A DNA stretch of 64,000 bases from Citrobacter werkmanii NBRC 105721 (GCA_000759755.1 BBMW01000013.1:186001-250000); one strand, 5' to 3'. Numbered from the stretch's first letter, positions 20,937 through 32,120 are shown. Notes: generated by a model from the sequence alone, not told the origin. Numbers and translations: made by a program.

Positions 20937-20969
20937 ATGTCTGGATATCATCGGCTGATGTTAAAGTGA
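20937..20969 (+). CDS. Possible 10-residue leader peptide
   Basis: A near-perfect ribosome site AAAGGAGG (20922-20929) is followed 7 bp later by ATG and a frame of ten codons reading MSGYHRLMLK, then TGA. The stop lies 11 bp before the ATG of the winged-helix gene at 20981, which itself has no good ribosome site. The layout suggests a leader whose translation delivers ribosomes to the downstream start. It could also be chance in AT-rich DNA. Confidence 0.4.
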   Translation: MSGYHRLMLK

Positions 20970-20980
20970 GTCGCTGAACT

Positions 20981-21370
20981 ATGAAATATCAATTACAGGG
21001 ATTTATGATTGGTAGAGAAATTTTTTTCGATGTTAAAGAAGCCAGAATATTTAGACTTCCGGTACATAAGATGGATAGCATTATTTTATTTGGTGGTATA
21101 TTTCTGAATAGTACGATGTTTCGTCTGTTGATCTATCTTTTGATAAACGCCGAGAATCGATATGTATCGCGAGATGAATTACTTAGCAATATCTGGGAAA
21201 AATATGACTTAAGTGCCTCAACACAACGGTTATGCAAAGTAGTAAGTAATTTGAATAAAAAATTGAGCCTTTTAGGGTTGCCTGCAGATACCATTGTTAA
21301 TGTTAAAGGCAGTGGCTACATTATAAGACTGAATAATATAAAACCGCTATATGGTTTAGTTGATTTTTAA
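20981..21370 (+). CDS. Stand-alone OmpR/ToxR-type winged-helix protein
   Basis: A 129-residue protein consisting almost only of a transcriptional regulatory C-terminal type winged helix (about 35-118), with SRDELLSNIWEKYDLSAST and the final wing VNVKGSGYIIRL. It has no receiver domain, no membrane helix and no sensor domain. The fold resembles the DNA-binding part of the ToxR-like protein on the other side of the gap, so the two could bind related sites or heterodimerise. I know no named homologue. A terminator follows at 21433. Confidence 0.72.
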   Translation: MKYQLQGFMIGREIFFDVKEARIFRLPVHKMDSIILFGGIFLNSTMFRLLIYLLINAENRYVSRDELLSNIWEKYDLSASTQRLCKVVSNLNKKLSLLGLPADTIVNVKGSGYIIRLNNIKPLYGLVDF

Positions 21371-21432
21371 TATAAGTCCGACACCTGTGGAAAGTTTTTT
21401 TCGTGAGCGTGATGTCGCCTCCGAAATATTAT

Positions 21433-21461
21433 CCTGGGCAGTAATGCCCAGGGTCTTTTTA
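21433..21461 (+). terminator. Terminator after winged-helix gene
   Basis: CCTGGGC and GCCCAGG form a 7-bp GC-rich stem with loop AGTAAT, followed by GTCTTTTT. It separates the regulator gene from the chemoreceptor gene. Confidence 0.85.
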
Positions 21462-21547
21462 CAGGGTAAACATTTCTTACTCCGGTTTCTGTATCAAGTG
21501 GAAAATATTAATCACTTCTCTGGGCATTTCTACTGGATGGCATAAAT

Positions 21548-23473
21548 ATGAAAATAAAGTACTTTTTTCTAAATTTAAAATTAAATAAAAAGATGCTATT
21601 AGGTTTTTCTGCGATGTTTATCATCATGATTTCTATTATGGCTTCAGGATTGTTTGGCTTAAGGCAAATCCAGGAACGTGTTGATAAAAATGCAGTTAGT
21701 ATCAAACTCCTCGAAAGTTTGGCAGCAGCAAAACTTAGCCGAATTAGCTATGAGTTATCTGGAGATGCCGCTTATGTTAAACAAAATAAGGTTGCTATGG
21801 CGCAATTGTCACAGCATCTTGAAAATTTGTTTGCTTTCACATGGTCTGAAAGTGGTCTGGATATTCTTAATCGAAGCAAACGCGCACTGAAAAATTGTTT
21901 CGAAGATTGGGAAGTGTTTGACTCATTAATGACGAAAAAGGTAGCAATGCAACAACGGCTTGATAGTCAGGATTTTTACACTAAATCAACGAGCTTAAAC
22001 CGCTGGAGCTATGATATAGCTTTGCAGCCAGAACTCGGGATGATGATATCTCAATTTAGTTTTGCGATGAGTGATTTGGATACATTGCTCAGTGAATATT
22101 TGAAGTCACCGACAGAAAATAAATTGCATACGCTACAAACCCGTATTGATGAAAGTCTGGCTCTTGGCGAGCGATTCAAATCATTATTATCAAGCGAGAG
22201 GCAATCCTATCTTGACAAAATTATTAAGGAAATAAAAGGTTACGCCAGTGATATTGTGCCTTATCGCCAATTAAATAATGAGGTGCTTGAAGTATCCAGT
22301 AAGCTGGCAAAAAATGCGGCTGAATTAGCGCACGGAATTCATGATATTAATGCGCTTATGCAACAAAGGGTGGTGGAAGTTTCTACTACGGTTGAATGGC
22401 AAATGGAGATTGTGGCTTTAGTGGGAATTGGTATCGGGATTTTATTGGCATGGCTGATTACGCGCTCGATAACGTTGCCAATTCAGGATACTTTACGTTT
22501 GGCAGAACAGATTGCCAAAGGGGATCTGACTCACGATCTGAAGACTGAACGACGCGATGAACTGGGTTCATTAATGCAGTCGATATATACAATGAATAAC
22601 AATCTGAAAACGATTATTCATGACGTGAGAGAAGGTGTAGATAGTGTCGCACGCTCTTCATCAGAGATAGCATCGGGAAATATTGATTTATCTTCTCGTA
22701 CAGAAGAACAAGCGGCTGCTGTGGTTGAAACTGCGGCGAGTATGGAAGAATTAACTTCAACTATTGCACTTAATGCAGCAAATGCCAACGATGCGCTAAA
22801 GCTGTCTGAACTTGCAGCGAAAAAAGCCAATGAAGGATGCCAAATTTCTCAGGTTGTTATTGAATCAATGAAAAACGTCCGAACTAGCTCACACCGTATT
22901 TCGGAAATTACCTCTGTAATTAATGGGATCGCTTTTCAGACGAATATTCTGGCGTTGAATGCTGCCGTTGAAGCAGCACGCGCTGGGGAGCAGGGGAAAG
23001 GGTTTGCAGTTGTTGCAGGAGAGGTTCGTAATCTTGCCCAGCGCAGCGCGCAATCAGCTAAAGAGATTGAGGAATTGATCACTGATTCGGTTAAACAGGT
23101 TGATTCCGGTTTTGCATTGGTTGAACGTTCGGGGATTGCGATTGCGGATATTGAGCAATCAGTCATTCGGATGCGCGATATTATGGCGGATATTGCACTG
23201 GCAACCAGTGAGCAAAGTCGGGGTGTTACTCAAATTGCTCAGGCAATGACGGAAATGGATACGACTACACAACAAAATGCGGCGTTGGTTGAGGAGTCCT
23301 CTGCAGCAGCGAGTTCGTTAGAGGAACAGGCGCTTAAGCTTGAAGAGGCTATTTCTGTTTTCCACGTATTACATGAATATAATAACATCCCACAGACTCT
23401 AATGGGCATTCGAAAAATGAGTGTAGAAGCTGTGAAGCAGGAAAGTAATCACAATAATTGGGTTAAATTCTAA
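21548..23473 (+). CDS. Methyl-accepting chemotaxis protein
   Basis: A 641-residue transmembrane chemoreceptor. Helix TM1 is at about 16-37, a large all-helical periplasmic domain at about 38-287, TM2 at about 289-309, HAMP at about 310-362, then the methylation and signalling helices with the highly conserved tip [20 protein letters not shown] near 463. The roughly 250-residue sensor is longer than the four-helix bundle of Tsr/Tar and fits a helical bimodular (HBM) type; this is inference. The protein ends in NWVKF, a variant of the NWETF pentapeptide that tethers CheR and CheB. AT-rich, with atypical composition for the surrounding backbone. Confidence 0.93.
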   Translation: MKIKYFFLNLKLNKKMLLGFSAMFIIMISIMASGLFGLRQIQERVDKNAVSIKLLESLAAAKLSRISYELSGDAAYVKQNKVAMAQLSQHLENLFAFTWSESGLDILNRSKRALKNCFEDWEVFDSLMTKKVAMQQRLDSQDFYTKSTSLNRWSYDIALQPELGMMISQFSFAMSDLDTLLSEYLKSPTENKLHTLQTRIDESLALGERFKSLLSSERQSYLDKIIKEIKGYASDIVPYRQLNNEVLEVSSKLAKNAAELAHGIHDINALMQQRVVEVSTTVEWQMEIVALVGIGIGILLAWLITRSITLPIQDTLRLAEQIAKGDLTHDLKTERRDELGSLMQSIYTMNNNLKTIIHDVREGVDSVARSSSEIASGNIDLSSRTEEQAAAVVETAASMEELTSTIALNAANANDALKLSELAAKKANEGCQISQVVIESMKNVRTSSHRISEITSVINGIAFQTNILALNAAVEAARAGEQGKGFAVVAGEVRNLAQRSAQSAKEIEELITDSVKQVDSGFALVERSGIAIADIEQSVIRMRDIMADIALATSEQSRGVTQIAQAMTEMDTTTQQNAALVEESSAAASSLEEQALKLEEAISVFHVLHEYNNIPQTLMGIRKMSVEAVKQESNHNNWVKF

Positions 23474-23479
23474 ATAATT

Positions 23480-23503
23480 AGCCGCTGCTAACTGGCAGCG
23501 GCT
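23480..23503. terminator. Hairpin between chemoreceptor and sgbE
   Basis: AGCCGCTGC pairs with GCAGCGGCT around a 6-nt loop between two convergent genes. It probably terminates transcription from both sides. Confidence 0.65.
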
Positions 23504-23513
23504 ATCACTTATG

Positions 23514-24209
23514 CTACTGCCCGTAATAGGCATTCGCGCCATGTTTACGTAGATAGTGTTTATCCAGTAACTCAGGCTGCATATCCGGTAACTGCGGGGC
23601 CAACTGGCGTGAGAACAGCCCCATATAGGCGCACTCCTCAAGTACCACTGCGTTATGCACAGCATCCGCGGCGTTTTTACCCCAGGCGAACGGGCCGTGT
23701 GAATGCACCAGTACCGCCGGAACCTGCATCGGGTTCAGGTCCCGTTGCTCAAACGTTTTAATGATCACTTCGCCGGTCTGGTATTCATATTCACCGTTGA
23801 TCTCTTCCATGGTCATCAGTCGGGTACATGGGATCGTGCCGTAAAAGTAGTCGGCATGCGTGGTGCCCCATGCCGGGAGATCAAGACCCGCTTGCGACCA
23901 GATTGTCGCGTGGCGTGAGTGCGTGTGCACAATGCCGCCGATCTCAGGGTAACGGCGATACAGCGCCAGATGAGTTGGCGTGTCGGAAGAGGGTTTTTTA
24001 CTGCCTTCAACCACGTTGCCGCTGGCGATATCCACCACCACCATATCATCGGCGGTCATCACGTCATATTCCACGCCGGATGGCTTGATCACCATCAGCT
24101 TGCGTGTTTCATCTACTGCGCTGACATTACCCCAGGTAAAGGTGACTAAACCATGTGCCGGCAGCGCCAGATTCGCCGCCAGTACCTCGGCTTTCAGTTG
24201 TTCTAACAT
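23514..24209 (-). CDS. sgbE: L-ribulose-5-phosphate 4-epimerase SgbE
   Basis: SgbE (YiaS) interconverts L-ribulose 5-phosphate and D-xylulose 5-phosphate, the last step of this operon. The 231 residues from ATG 24209 equal E. coli SgbE; GGAGG lies 7 bp upstream, and the longer upstream frame is not used. Class II aldolase/epimerase motifs are present: TWGNVSA, KPSGV, SSDTPTH and the zinc-binding HTHSRHAT. It overlaps sgbU by 7 bp. Confidence 0.96.
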   Translation of the reverse strand: MLEQLKAEVLAANLALPAHGLVTFTWGNVSAVDETRKLMVIKPSGVEYDVMTADDMVVVDIASGNVVEGSKKPSSDTPTHLALYRRYPEIGGIVHTHSRHATIWSQAGLDLPAWGTTHADYFYGTIPCTRLMTMEEINGEYEYQTGEVIIKTFEQRDLNPMQVPAVLVHSHGPFAWGKNAADAVHNAVVLEECAYMGLFSRQLAPQLPDMQPELLDKHYLRKHGANAYYGQ

Positions 24210-25063
24210 GGGAAACCTCCTTCCTGCATACGGTCTTCTATCCAGCGTCGGGCCTGGATAATTTCCAGCACCGGTTCTTTTGCTTTTTCCGTCCACATTT
24301 CAATCAGAAACGATCCGCGATAGTTCAATTGATGCAGCGTTTTGAAGATGCCCACAAAGTCCACACATCCTTCGCCAAAGGGGACATCGCGAAACTGGCC
24401 CGGATGGGTTTCGGTTACCGGCAGCGTGTCTTTCAGATGGATCGCGGCGATACGGTCGATGCCCAACGTCAATTCAGCCGTAACGTCATTACCCCATGCG
24501 CTGAGGTTGCCCACGTCCGGGTAGACGGTGAACCACGGCGATGAGAGCATTTCATCCCACTTTTTCCACTTGCTGATCGAGTTCATAAATGCGGTATCCA
24601 TGATTTCTACCGCCAGCATCACCTGCGCGGCGGCGGCTTGCTCAACTGCCCATGCCAGCCCCTCGGCAAAGCGCTGCTGTGTACCTTCGTCATGTTCTTC
24701 GTAATAGACGTCGTAACCGGCCAGTTGAATTGTGCGAATACCTAAATCCCGGGCCAGGCGGATGGCTTTGGTCATGATGTCGCGTGCCCGGGCGCGGACG
24801 GCTTCATCGCGACTGCCAAAGGGAAAACGGCGGTGGGCCGACAGACACATAGAAGGAATGGCCACGCCGGTTTCCAGCATCGCGCTCACCAGCGATGCGC
24901 GCTGGGCAGGAGTCCAGTCAAGGCGCGACAGACGTTCATCGGTTTCATCTACCGACATTTCAACGAAATCAAAACCGCAGCTTTTCGCCAGCACTAACCG
25001 CTCCGGCCAGGTGAGGTCTTTGGCCAGCGCTTTTTCATAGATACCTAACGGATGGTTACGCAT
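24203..25063 (-). CDS. sgbU: L-ribulose-5-phosphate 3-epimerase SgbU
   Basis: SgbU (YiaR) converts L-xylulose 5-phosphate to L-ribulose 5-phosphate. It is a TIM-barrel sugar phosphate isomerase/epimerase with metal ligands in [20 protein letters not shown] and the final EMWTE. The 286 residues from ATG 25063 match E. coli. The ORF extends far upstream but that part overlaps sgbH. It overlaps sgbH by 8 bp and sgbE by 7 bp. Confidence 0.95.
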   Translation of the reverse strand: MRNHPLGIYEKALAKDLTWPERLVLAKSCGFDFVEMSVDETDERLSRLDWTPAQRASLVSAMLETGVAIPSMCLSAHRRFPFGSRDEAVRARARDIMTKAIRLARDLGIRTIQLAGYDVYYEEHDEGTQQRFAEGLAWAVEQAAAAQVMLAVEIMDTAFMNSISKWKKWDEMLSSPWFTVYPDVGNLSAWGNDVTAELTLGIDRIAAIHLKDTLPVTETHPGQFRDVPFGEGCVDFVGIFKTLHQLNYRGSFLIEMWTEKAKEPVLEIIQARRWIEDRMQEGGFPC

Positions 25064-25718
25064 ATTTTGCTCCCCAGATGGCGTCGATTTGCGCATGGAA
25101 TTCGGCGGCCACCTGCGCCGGGTTTTGTGCTCCCGCCAGCGCGCGTCCGGCGATAAAGGCTTTGACGTTGATGTCGCGAAACAGCGGCAGGTCGGCGGGC
25201 GTAATTCCACCGGTAATCGACAGCTCCAGACCGATATCAGAAAGCGCCTTCATCCGCGCCAGATCCGCTTCCCCCCACAGTTGACCGCTGGCCTGCGCAT
25301 CGCGTCCACGATGGTAAATCGCCTGGCGAACGCCGACGCGATACCAGTCGCGGGCATCATCCAGGGTCCAGTTGCCGAACAGTTCCATCTGAATTTCGCC
25401 GCCGCAGGACTGCGCGACGCCATGGCCTTTTTCCACCGTAGCGAGCGGTGCGGCGCAGATGATGGTCATCCAGTTGGCGCCTGCGTCAAACGCCTGCTGT
25501 GCGAGAGTTTCGCCCGCATCGGCCACCTTCCAGTCGGCGACGATGATTTTATTCGGGCACTGTGCTCGCAGCGCTTTCACGGCGGAAAGGCCTTCGGTTA
25601 AGCAGAGAATAGTGCCTGCCTCAACGATATCGACACTTTCCTGTAGCAGCGCGACATCGCGTTGGGCCGCTTGCAGATTCGTGTGGTCAAGCGCCAGTTG
25701 CAGTAATGGTCGACTCAT
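25056..25718 (-). CDS. sgbH: 3-keto-L-gulonate-6-phosphate decarboxylase SgbH
   Basis: SgbH (YiaQ) decarboxylates 3-keto-L-gulonate 6-phosphate to L-xylulose 5-phosphate. It belongs to the OMP decarboxylase/HPS suprafamily. The 220 residues match E. coli; [10 protein letters not shown] (about 62-71) carries the catalytic Asp-Lys-Asp type residues. Its start overlaps the lyxK stop (TAATG, 25716-25720), so translation is coupled. Confidence 0.96.
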   Translation of the reverse strand: MSRPLLQLALDHTNLQAAQRDVALLQESVDIVEAGTILCLTEGLSAVKALRAQCPNKIIVADWKVADAGETLAQQAFDAGANWMTIICAAPLATVEKGHGVAQSCGGEIQMELFGNWTLDDARDWYRVGVRQAIYHRGRDAQASGQLWGEADLARMKALSDIGLELSITGGITPADLPLFRDINVKAFIAGRALAGAQNPAQVAAEFHAQIDAIWGAKYA

Positions 25719-27220
25719 TATTCGTGCTCCTTAATACGGGCGTGATAGCCCTGCAGTGCGGTAATTAAATTCTGGTATTGGCGGTATTTGCGCTGATAGT
25801 TCGCATGCGCCGCGGCGTCCGGCAACAGGGTTCGTACCGGGTGCTGTAAGCTGCGCTGGGCATCGCTGAAATTGTGATAAACACCGGTGCCTACGCGGGC
25901 GGCGAGCGCTGCGCCAAAGCAGCCTGTCTCTTCAACCTGAGGCAGTTCGATACGTAAACCGCTGACGTCCGCCAGCATTTGCATCCAGACGTTGGAATGC
26001 GCCGGACCACCGGTAACGCGCAGGGTATGCGCCTTGGTAAAGCGCTCACGCATACGGTTGAGGTGGGTCATATGGCTGAAAACCACGCCTTCGTAGATGG
26101 CCTGTAACAAGTAGGCACGGGTGTGTATAGCCTGCATGCCATAAAAACCGCTGGTCATCTCCATCCCGGCGTTACTGCCATACAAAAAAGGCAGGAATAA
26201 AAGATCGCTACTGGCTTTTGGCAAGCTGGCAACGGCCTGGTTGATCTCATCGAAAGAGAGTTCGCCCCACTGGGCGGTAAACCACTCCAGATTGCCGGAA
26301 GAGGTCGGGCTGGCTTCGTGAACGATGTACTGCCCATCATTGACATAGCGGCCATAGACGTAAGGATGCGCTTCGTGGTTGCGCAGGCCGTGAGCGATCC
26401 CGCTGGTGACGGCCCAGGTTCCCATCACCGCGTTGAGGGTGTGTTCATCTTCGATCCCGGCGCAGAGTGCGGTGGAAACCACATCAAACAGACCGCCGAC
26501 GACGGGAGTACCCGCCGCCAGACCGGTTATGGCGGCTGTTTGAGCGGTGATTTCCCCGCATATTTCTGCTGAACCGACAATAGGCGGTAGCGCATTGTCG
26601 ACTTCACTGATGCCCAGCCACTGGGTCAGACGCGGGTCGTACTGGCCTGTCGTCATGTTGTAGAGGTTGGACTCAGAGATGTTGCTCTCTTCGCAGCCTT
26701 TCACGCCGGTTAAGCACCAGCGCAGGTAGTCATGGCCCATCATGACGCTGCCGATTTGCGCGTAGCGTTGCGGTTCATTTTCTTTCACCCAGCGCAGGAG
26801 GGATGCGGGATGTCCGGTCCATAATGTCTGGCGGGTGATCGGGTAGAGCTGCTCGGGGATCCCATCCTGCTGCCAGCGCTGAACGATGCCCATCGCACGT
26901 CGGTCGGAAGAGAGAATGGCATTGCCCAGCGGCTTATCCTGTTTATCGAGAAGGAACAGTCCCTTGCCCTGAGCGGAAATACCGATGCCTTTGATTTGTT
27001 CACCGGATACGCCAGTGCGCTTCAACAGCCCGGCAATGGTGGCAACACACTGTTGCCACAATTGGTGCATATCGCGTTCGGCGTAACCCGGTAATGGCGA
27101 TACAGTCTGCAACGATTGCCGGTTAATTCCATGCTCATGACCTTTGGCATCATACAAACCGGCTTTCAGATAGGTACCGCCACAATCGATCCCCAGCCAA
27201 AAGGTCTCTCTATCACTCAT
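25718..27220 (-). CDS. lyxK: L-xylulose kinase / 3-keto-L-gulonate kinase
   Basis: LyxK (YiaP) phosphorylates L-xylulose and 3-keto-L-gulonate. It is an FGGY-family kinase of 500 residues from ATG 27220 (E. coli 498). The phosphate-binding loop LGIDCGGTYLKAGL is at about 8-21 and the family signature VTGGPAHSNVWMQMLADVSG is in the C-terminal domain. Together with yiaK and sgbH it makes a route from 2,3-diketo-L-gulonate to D-xylulose 5-phosphate. Confidence 0.95.
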   Translation of the reverse strand: MSDRETFWLGIDCGGTYLKAGLYDAKGHEHGINRQSLQTVSPLPGYAERDMHQLWQQCVATIAGLLKRTGVSGEQIKGIGISAQGKGLFLLDKQDKPLGNAILSSDRRAMGIVQRWQQDGIPEQLYPITRQTLWTGHPASLLRWVKENEPQRYAQIGSVMMGHDYLRWCLTGVKGCEESNISESNLYNMTTGQYDPRLTQWLGISEVDNALPPIVGSAEICGEITAQTAAITGLAAGTPVVGGLFDVVSTALCAGIEDEHTLNAVMGTWAVTSGIAHGLRNHEAHPYVYGRYVNDGQYIVHEASPTSSGNLEWFTAQWGELSFDEINQAVASLPKASSDLLFLPFLYGSNAGMEMTSGFYGMQAIHTRAYLLQAIYEGVVFSHMTHLNRMRERFTKAHTLRVTGGPAHSNVWMQMLADVSGLRIELPQVEETGCFGAALAARVGTGVYHNFSDAQRSLQHPVRTLLPDAAAHANYQRKYRQYQNLITALQGYHARIKEHE

Positions 27221-27235
27221 CTTAGTTATCTCATT

Positions 27236-27317
27236 TTTGCCGGATGGCGCTGCGCGTATCCGGCCTTGGGTATTTATTGATTTTGTAGGCCCGGTAAGCG
27301 CAGCGCCCCCGGGCATT
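27236..27317. repeat. REP/BIME element between yiaX2 and lyxK
   Basis: Two REP units in opposite orientation, GCCGGATGGCGCTGCG and TAGGCCCGGTAAGCGCAGCG, fill the 100-bp gap inside the operon. REP hairpins often protect the upstream message or modulate expression of downstream genes. Confidence 0.85.
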
Positions 27318-27320
27318 GTT

Positions 27321-28640
27321 TTACGCCGTGCGTTTATGTGGGTTCAGTGTTTTGAGCGGTGCGGAGCCCGCGTCGCATTTCGCTGGCAGCAGCAGCGCCA
27401 TCAGCGCGGCCAGAGCCAGTGAGACGGCCAGGCAGTAAACGCCTGCATCTTTGCTGTACAGGGTGATAAGTACGCCGACCGCGTAAGGACCGCAGAAACC
27501 GCCGAGGTTACCCAACGCATTGATGACCCCACGTGCGCCACCGGCCATTTCCGCGCTGAACAAACGCGCCGGAATAGTCCAGAACACGCCTGCAGCCGAT
27601 TGCAGGAAGAATCCGCAGCCAACCAGTGCGGCATAAGCCAGCCAGACGTTATTTTTCAGTGCTACAGAGAGGAACATGCACAGGGCAAAGCCAATCAGCG
27701 GCAGGCAGACGAACAGTTTGCGTTTGCCGGTCCGGTCAGAGAGGGAAGAGAACAGGAACATCCCGGCAATCGCGCCGACGTACGGCAGAATAGCGAGCAT
27801 GCCAACTTGCCCCATGCTGCTGTGGGTCAACTCTTTGAGGATGGTCGGCAGCCACAGGGTGTAACCGTAAATCCCAGTCTGATAGAAGAAGTTCAGCGCG
27901 ATAAGTTGCCACATGGTTTTGTCGGACAGCACCGCGCCCAGAGAGGCATTTTTGACCTCTGTTCCGGCAATCGCTTTTTGCTCGGCGGCCAGGGTTTCTA
28001 CCAGGTAATTTTTCTCGGCGTCAGAGATCCAGCGTGCTTCCTGCGGTCGGTCGTAAACGGTATAGGCCCACAGCACCAGAACGACGACGGAGAGTAAACC
28101 TTCAATGATGAACAGCCAGCGCCAGTCGAGTACGGTGATTATCCAGCCTGAGAGCGGGGCGGTAATGATCCCGGCAATAGGCACGAACATAATTACAATC
28201 GCATTGGCGCGACCGCGTTCGGCGTCGGGGAACCAGTTACTGATCATCGTCAGCACCACCGGCAGCATGCCGCCTTCGGCCACGCCGAGTAAGAAACGCA
28301 AAACCAGCAGTTGATACTGATTAGTGATCAATCCCGTCAGTACGGAAATAACCGCCCAGGCAACCAGCGACCAGCCGATAAATTTCTTGCCGCTGCCGTG
28401 TACGGCAATTTTTCCGCCGGGAACCTGTAAAAACAGATAACCGATGAAGAAAATCCCGCCAGCCAGACCGGCCATGGTGGCGGAAATACCTAATTCTTCA
28501 TCCATACCGCCGGGCATCGCAAATGCGATATTAACGCGGTCCATATAAGAGATAATACAAGCGATCAAAATCGGGGGAATAATCCGCAGCCAGCGCTGAC
28601 GGGGTATATCTTTGAGTGTAGGGCGAGAGGTCATGTTCAT
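27321..28640 (-). CDS. yiaX2: MFS transporter of the yia operon (YiaX2-type)
   Basis: A 439-residue, 12-helix major facilitator of the anion:cation symporter (phthalate/hexuronate permease) group. ISYMDRVNIAFAMPGG in helix 1 and the loop motif RFLLGVAEGGMLPV are characteristic. Position between yiaX1 and lyxK matches yiaX2 of the Klebsiella ascorbate operon. It takes the place of the TRAP transporter yiaMNO found in E. coli K-12. The substrate is probably 2,3-diketo-L-gulonate, L-ascorbate or a related acid; this is inferred from context. Confidence 0.85.
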   Translation of the reverse strand: MNMTSRPTLKDIPRQRWLRIIPPILIACIISYMDRVNIAFAMPGGMDEELGISATMAGLAGGIFFIGYLFLQVPGGKIAVHGSGKKFIGWSLVAWAVISVLTGLITNQYQLLVLRFLLGVAEGGMLPVVLTMISNWFPDAERGRANAIVIMFVPIAGIITAPLSGWIITVLDWRWLFIIEGLLSVVVLVLWAYTVYDRPQEARWISDAEKNYLVETLAAEQKAIAGTEVKNASLGAVLSDKTMWQLIALNFFYQTGIYGYTLWLPTILKELTHSSMGQVGMLAILPYVGAIAGMFLFSSLSDRTGKRKLFVCLPLIGFALCMFLSVALKNNVWLAYAALVGCGFFLQSAAGVFWTIPARLFSAEMAGGARGVINALGNLGGFCGPYAVGVLITLYSKDAGVYCLAVSLALAALMALLLPAKCDAGSAPLKTLNPHKRTA

Positions 28641-28666
28641 ATTAATATTCTCGTAGGGTCGTATTT

Positions 28667-29599
28667 TTATAGTTTTGCTTTGTTTAATGCAGCGATGCCG
28701 TCGCGTAATATCGCTACGCGATGGTTCACATCTGCATTGGCATTTATTTCCAGCAATTTAATACCGGCAAACTGCAATGGATCGCTTCCTGCGCAGGCGA
28801 ATAATTCGCGGGCATGGTCCGTGGTCATCAGGCTCTGCGGACAGAAAGGGGCAAATGGTGCGTGAAGGTCCTGCCACTCGCCGTATTCTCCTGTCAGCGT
28901 CGTGCCGGAGAACATCAGCGCGCCCAGTTTCCCGGCCCGTTTGGCCTGCTGCGTGTGGGCCAGCGGTAGGGCGAGGTCCTGCCCTTCAATCGCCGATCGC
29001 GCCCAGTTAATACACACGCTGATGTCGTAACCGGCGATCGCGTCCAGTACGTTTTCTAACGGCAAAAATCCTTTGCGTGGTGCGGGGCCAGTCATAGCAT
29101 CGCAATGTTCCAGTACCAGATCGCAGGACCAGTCCCAACGGGTAATTTCCTGGAGCGAACGGGCAAACGCGTCGGTGGCCTGAGCGACATTTGGGTTGCT
29201 TGCCAGTGGAGCGGCATGCAGTTCAAGGGCGATTATTTTCCCGGCACTGGCCGCATTAATATGGTTGATTTTCTGGTGCAGATGGCGGTAATACGCCACA
29301 CAGGCCTGACGCTGCTCTTCGTTGCTGGAGGCCAGCCCAAAACCGCTATTGTTACCACGACGGCGCATGGTCTCCATAATCGCTGTGACCACGATTTGCC
29401 ACTCGCCTGGCGTATGGCGCAATAACCACTCGTCACCTAACGGATGCAGATGCTCAAGGCAGGGCTGCTCCAGTCCGCGAATATCCGGGGTATCGGAGAG
29501 TTGACGCCAGAAGTCCTTCTCTTCCTCTTCACTCTTTTGGTGAAATGAGGGTGCACAAGGGTACGCACCGATAATATAACCGGTAGTGTTAGCTTTCAT
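28667..29599 (-). CDS. yiaX1: DUF4862 protein (YiaX1-type)
   Basis: A 310-residue soluble protein. It looks like a TIM-barrel sugar isomerase-like protein ([16 protein letters not shown], and ICINWARS strands) and belongs to the DUF4862 family as I recognise it. The start at 29599 has AAGGAG 8 bp upstream. K-12 lacks it, while the Klebsiella yiaKLX1X2PQRS operon has it in the same place. The reaction is unknown; an isomerase or lactonase step on an ascorbate-derived acid is plausible. Confidence 0.78.
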   Translation of the reverse strand: MKANTTGYIIGAYPCAPSFHQKSEEEEKDFWRQLSDTPDIRGLEQPCLEHLHPLGDEWLLRHTPGEWQIVVTAIMETMRRRGNNSGFGLASSNEEQRQACVAYYRHLHQKINHINAASAGKIIALELHAAPLASNPNVAQATDAFARSLQEITRWDWSCDLVLEHCDAMTGPAPRKGFLPLENVLDAIAGYDISVCINWARSAIEGQDLALPLAHTQQAKRAGKLGALMFSGTTLTGEYGEWQDLHAPFAPFCPQSLMTTDHARELFACAGSDPLQFAGIKLLEINANADVNHRVAILRDGIAALNKAKL

Positions 29600-29612
29600 T
29601 TTTGTGCTCCTT

Positions 29613-31087
<1,475 letters not shown>

Positions 31088-31304
31088 TCCTGTTTCCTTG
31101 TTTAAATTTGATCGCTTTTTTATCTCTAAATTTCACTATGCGAAATCTGATTTCAAATATAGCGATCAAAATTTAACAGATCAACGGGGTGGTCTGTTTT
31201 TTAAAATCTGCAAAATCAAATAGTTGTGTTTTTTTGGTTCAGATCGTGAACTGAAACACACTTTGCGCTACCATCAGAGCGCGACGAAAAGGGGAGCGGA
31301 AAAA
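31088..31304. promoter_or_regulatory. yiaK/yiaJ divergent control region
   Basis: This gap contains a perfect inverted repeat GAAATC-T-GATTTC at 31142-31154, a strong candidate operator for the IclR-family repressor YiaJ. A second dyad, GTTCA-N5-TGAAC, is at 31237-31251, near the yiaJ promoter. The E. coli region is controlled by YiaJ, CRP and IHF; I did not find a good CRP palindrome. Confidence 0.65.
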
Positions 31305-32120
31305 ATGGGCACAAAAGAGAGTGAAATGACGCAAGACAAAGAGAGGCCAGCAGGAAGTCAGAGCCTGTTCCGTGGTTTGATGTTGATTGAGATCCTGAGC
31401 AACTATCCGAATGGGTGCCCGCTGGCCCACCTGTCTGAACTGGCGGGGCTGAACAAAAGTACCGTGCATCGACTCCTGCAAGGATTGCAGTCCTGCGGCT
31501 ATGTCACACCCGCACCCGCTGCGGGCAGCTATCGGCTGACCACTAAATTTATCGCCGTTGGGCAGAAGGCGCTGTCGTCACTGAATATTATCCATGTCGC
31601 CGCGCCGCACCTTGAAGCGCTGAATATTGCCACCGGCGAAACCATCAACTTCTCCAGCCGTGAAGATGACCACGCTATTTTGATCTATAAGCTCGAGCCG
31701 ACAACGGGCATGCTGCGTACCCGCGCCTATATCGGCCAGCATATGCCGCTGTACTGCTCCGCGATGGGCAAAATCTATATGGCGTTTGGGCATGCGGATT
31801 ACGTGGCGTCCTACTGGGAGAGCCATCAGGATCTGATTCAGCCTCTGACCCGCAATACCATTACCGGTTTACCGGCGATGTATGACGAACTGGCGCAAAT
31901 CCGCGAAAGCAGTATGGCGATGGATCGAGAAGAGAACGAGCTGGGGGTTTCCTGTATTGCCGTGCCGGTGTTTGATATTCACGGTCGGGTGCCGTATTCG
32001 GTGTCGATTTCACTTTCTACCTCACGTCTGAAGCAGGTAGGGGAAAAGAATTTACTTAAGCCGCTGCGCGAAACCGCTCAGGCAATTTCCAATGAGCTGG
32101 GCTTTACCGTTCGCGATTAG
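31305..32120 (+). CDS. yiaJ: IclR-family repressor of the yia-sgb operon
   Basis: A 271-residue IclR-type regulator (called PlaR in later literature). The helix-turn-helix at about 18-75 includes LAHLSELAGLNKSTVHRLLQGL. The effector domain follows, with NFSSREDDHAILIYKLEP and the late ELGVSCIAVPVFD motif. I chose ATG 31305 because GGGGAGCGG lies just upstream and it aligns with E. coli YiaJ. It should repress yiaK-sgbE; L-ascorbate 6-phosphate is the inducer reported in Klebsiella. Confidence 0.95.
   Translation: MGTKESEMTQDKERPAGSQSLFRGLMLIEILSNYPNGCPLAHLSELAGLNKSTVHRLLQGLQSCGYVTPAPAAGSYRLTTKFIAVGQKALSSLNIIHVAAPHLEALNIATGETINFSSREDDHAILIYKLEPTTGMLRTRAYIGQHMPLYCSAMGKIYMAFGHADYVASYWESHQDLIQPLTRNTITGLPAMYDELAQIRESSMAMDREENELGVSCIAVPVFDIHGRVPYSVSISLSTSRLKQVGEKNLLKPLRETAQAISNELGFTVRD

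Noticed and set aside
20784-20969. A 61-codon hydrophobic frame upstream of the winged-helix gene
   Set aside because: Its ATG lacks a ribosome site; only the last ten codons behind the strong ribosome site look translated.
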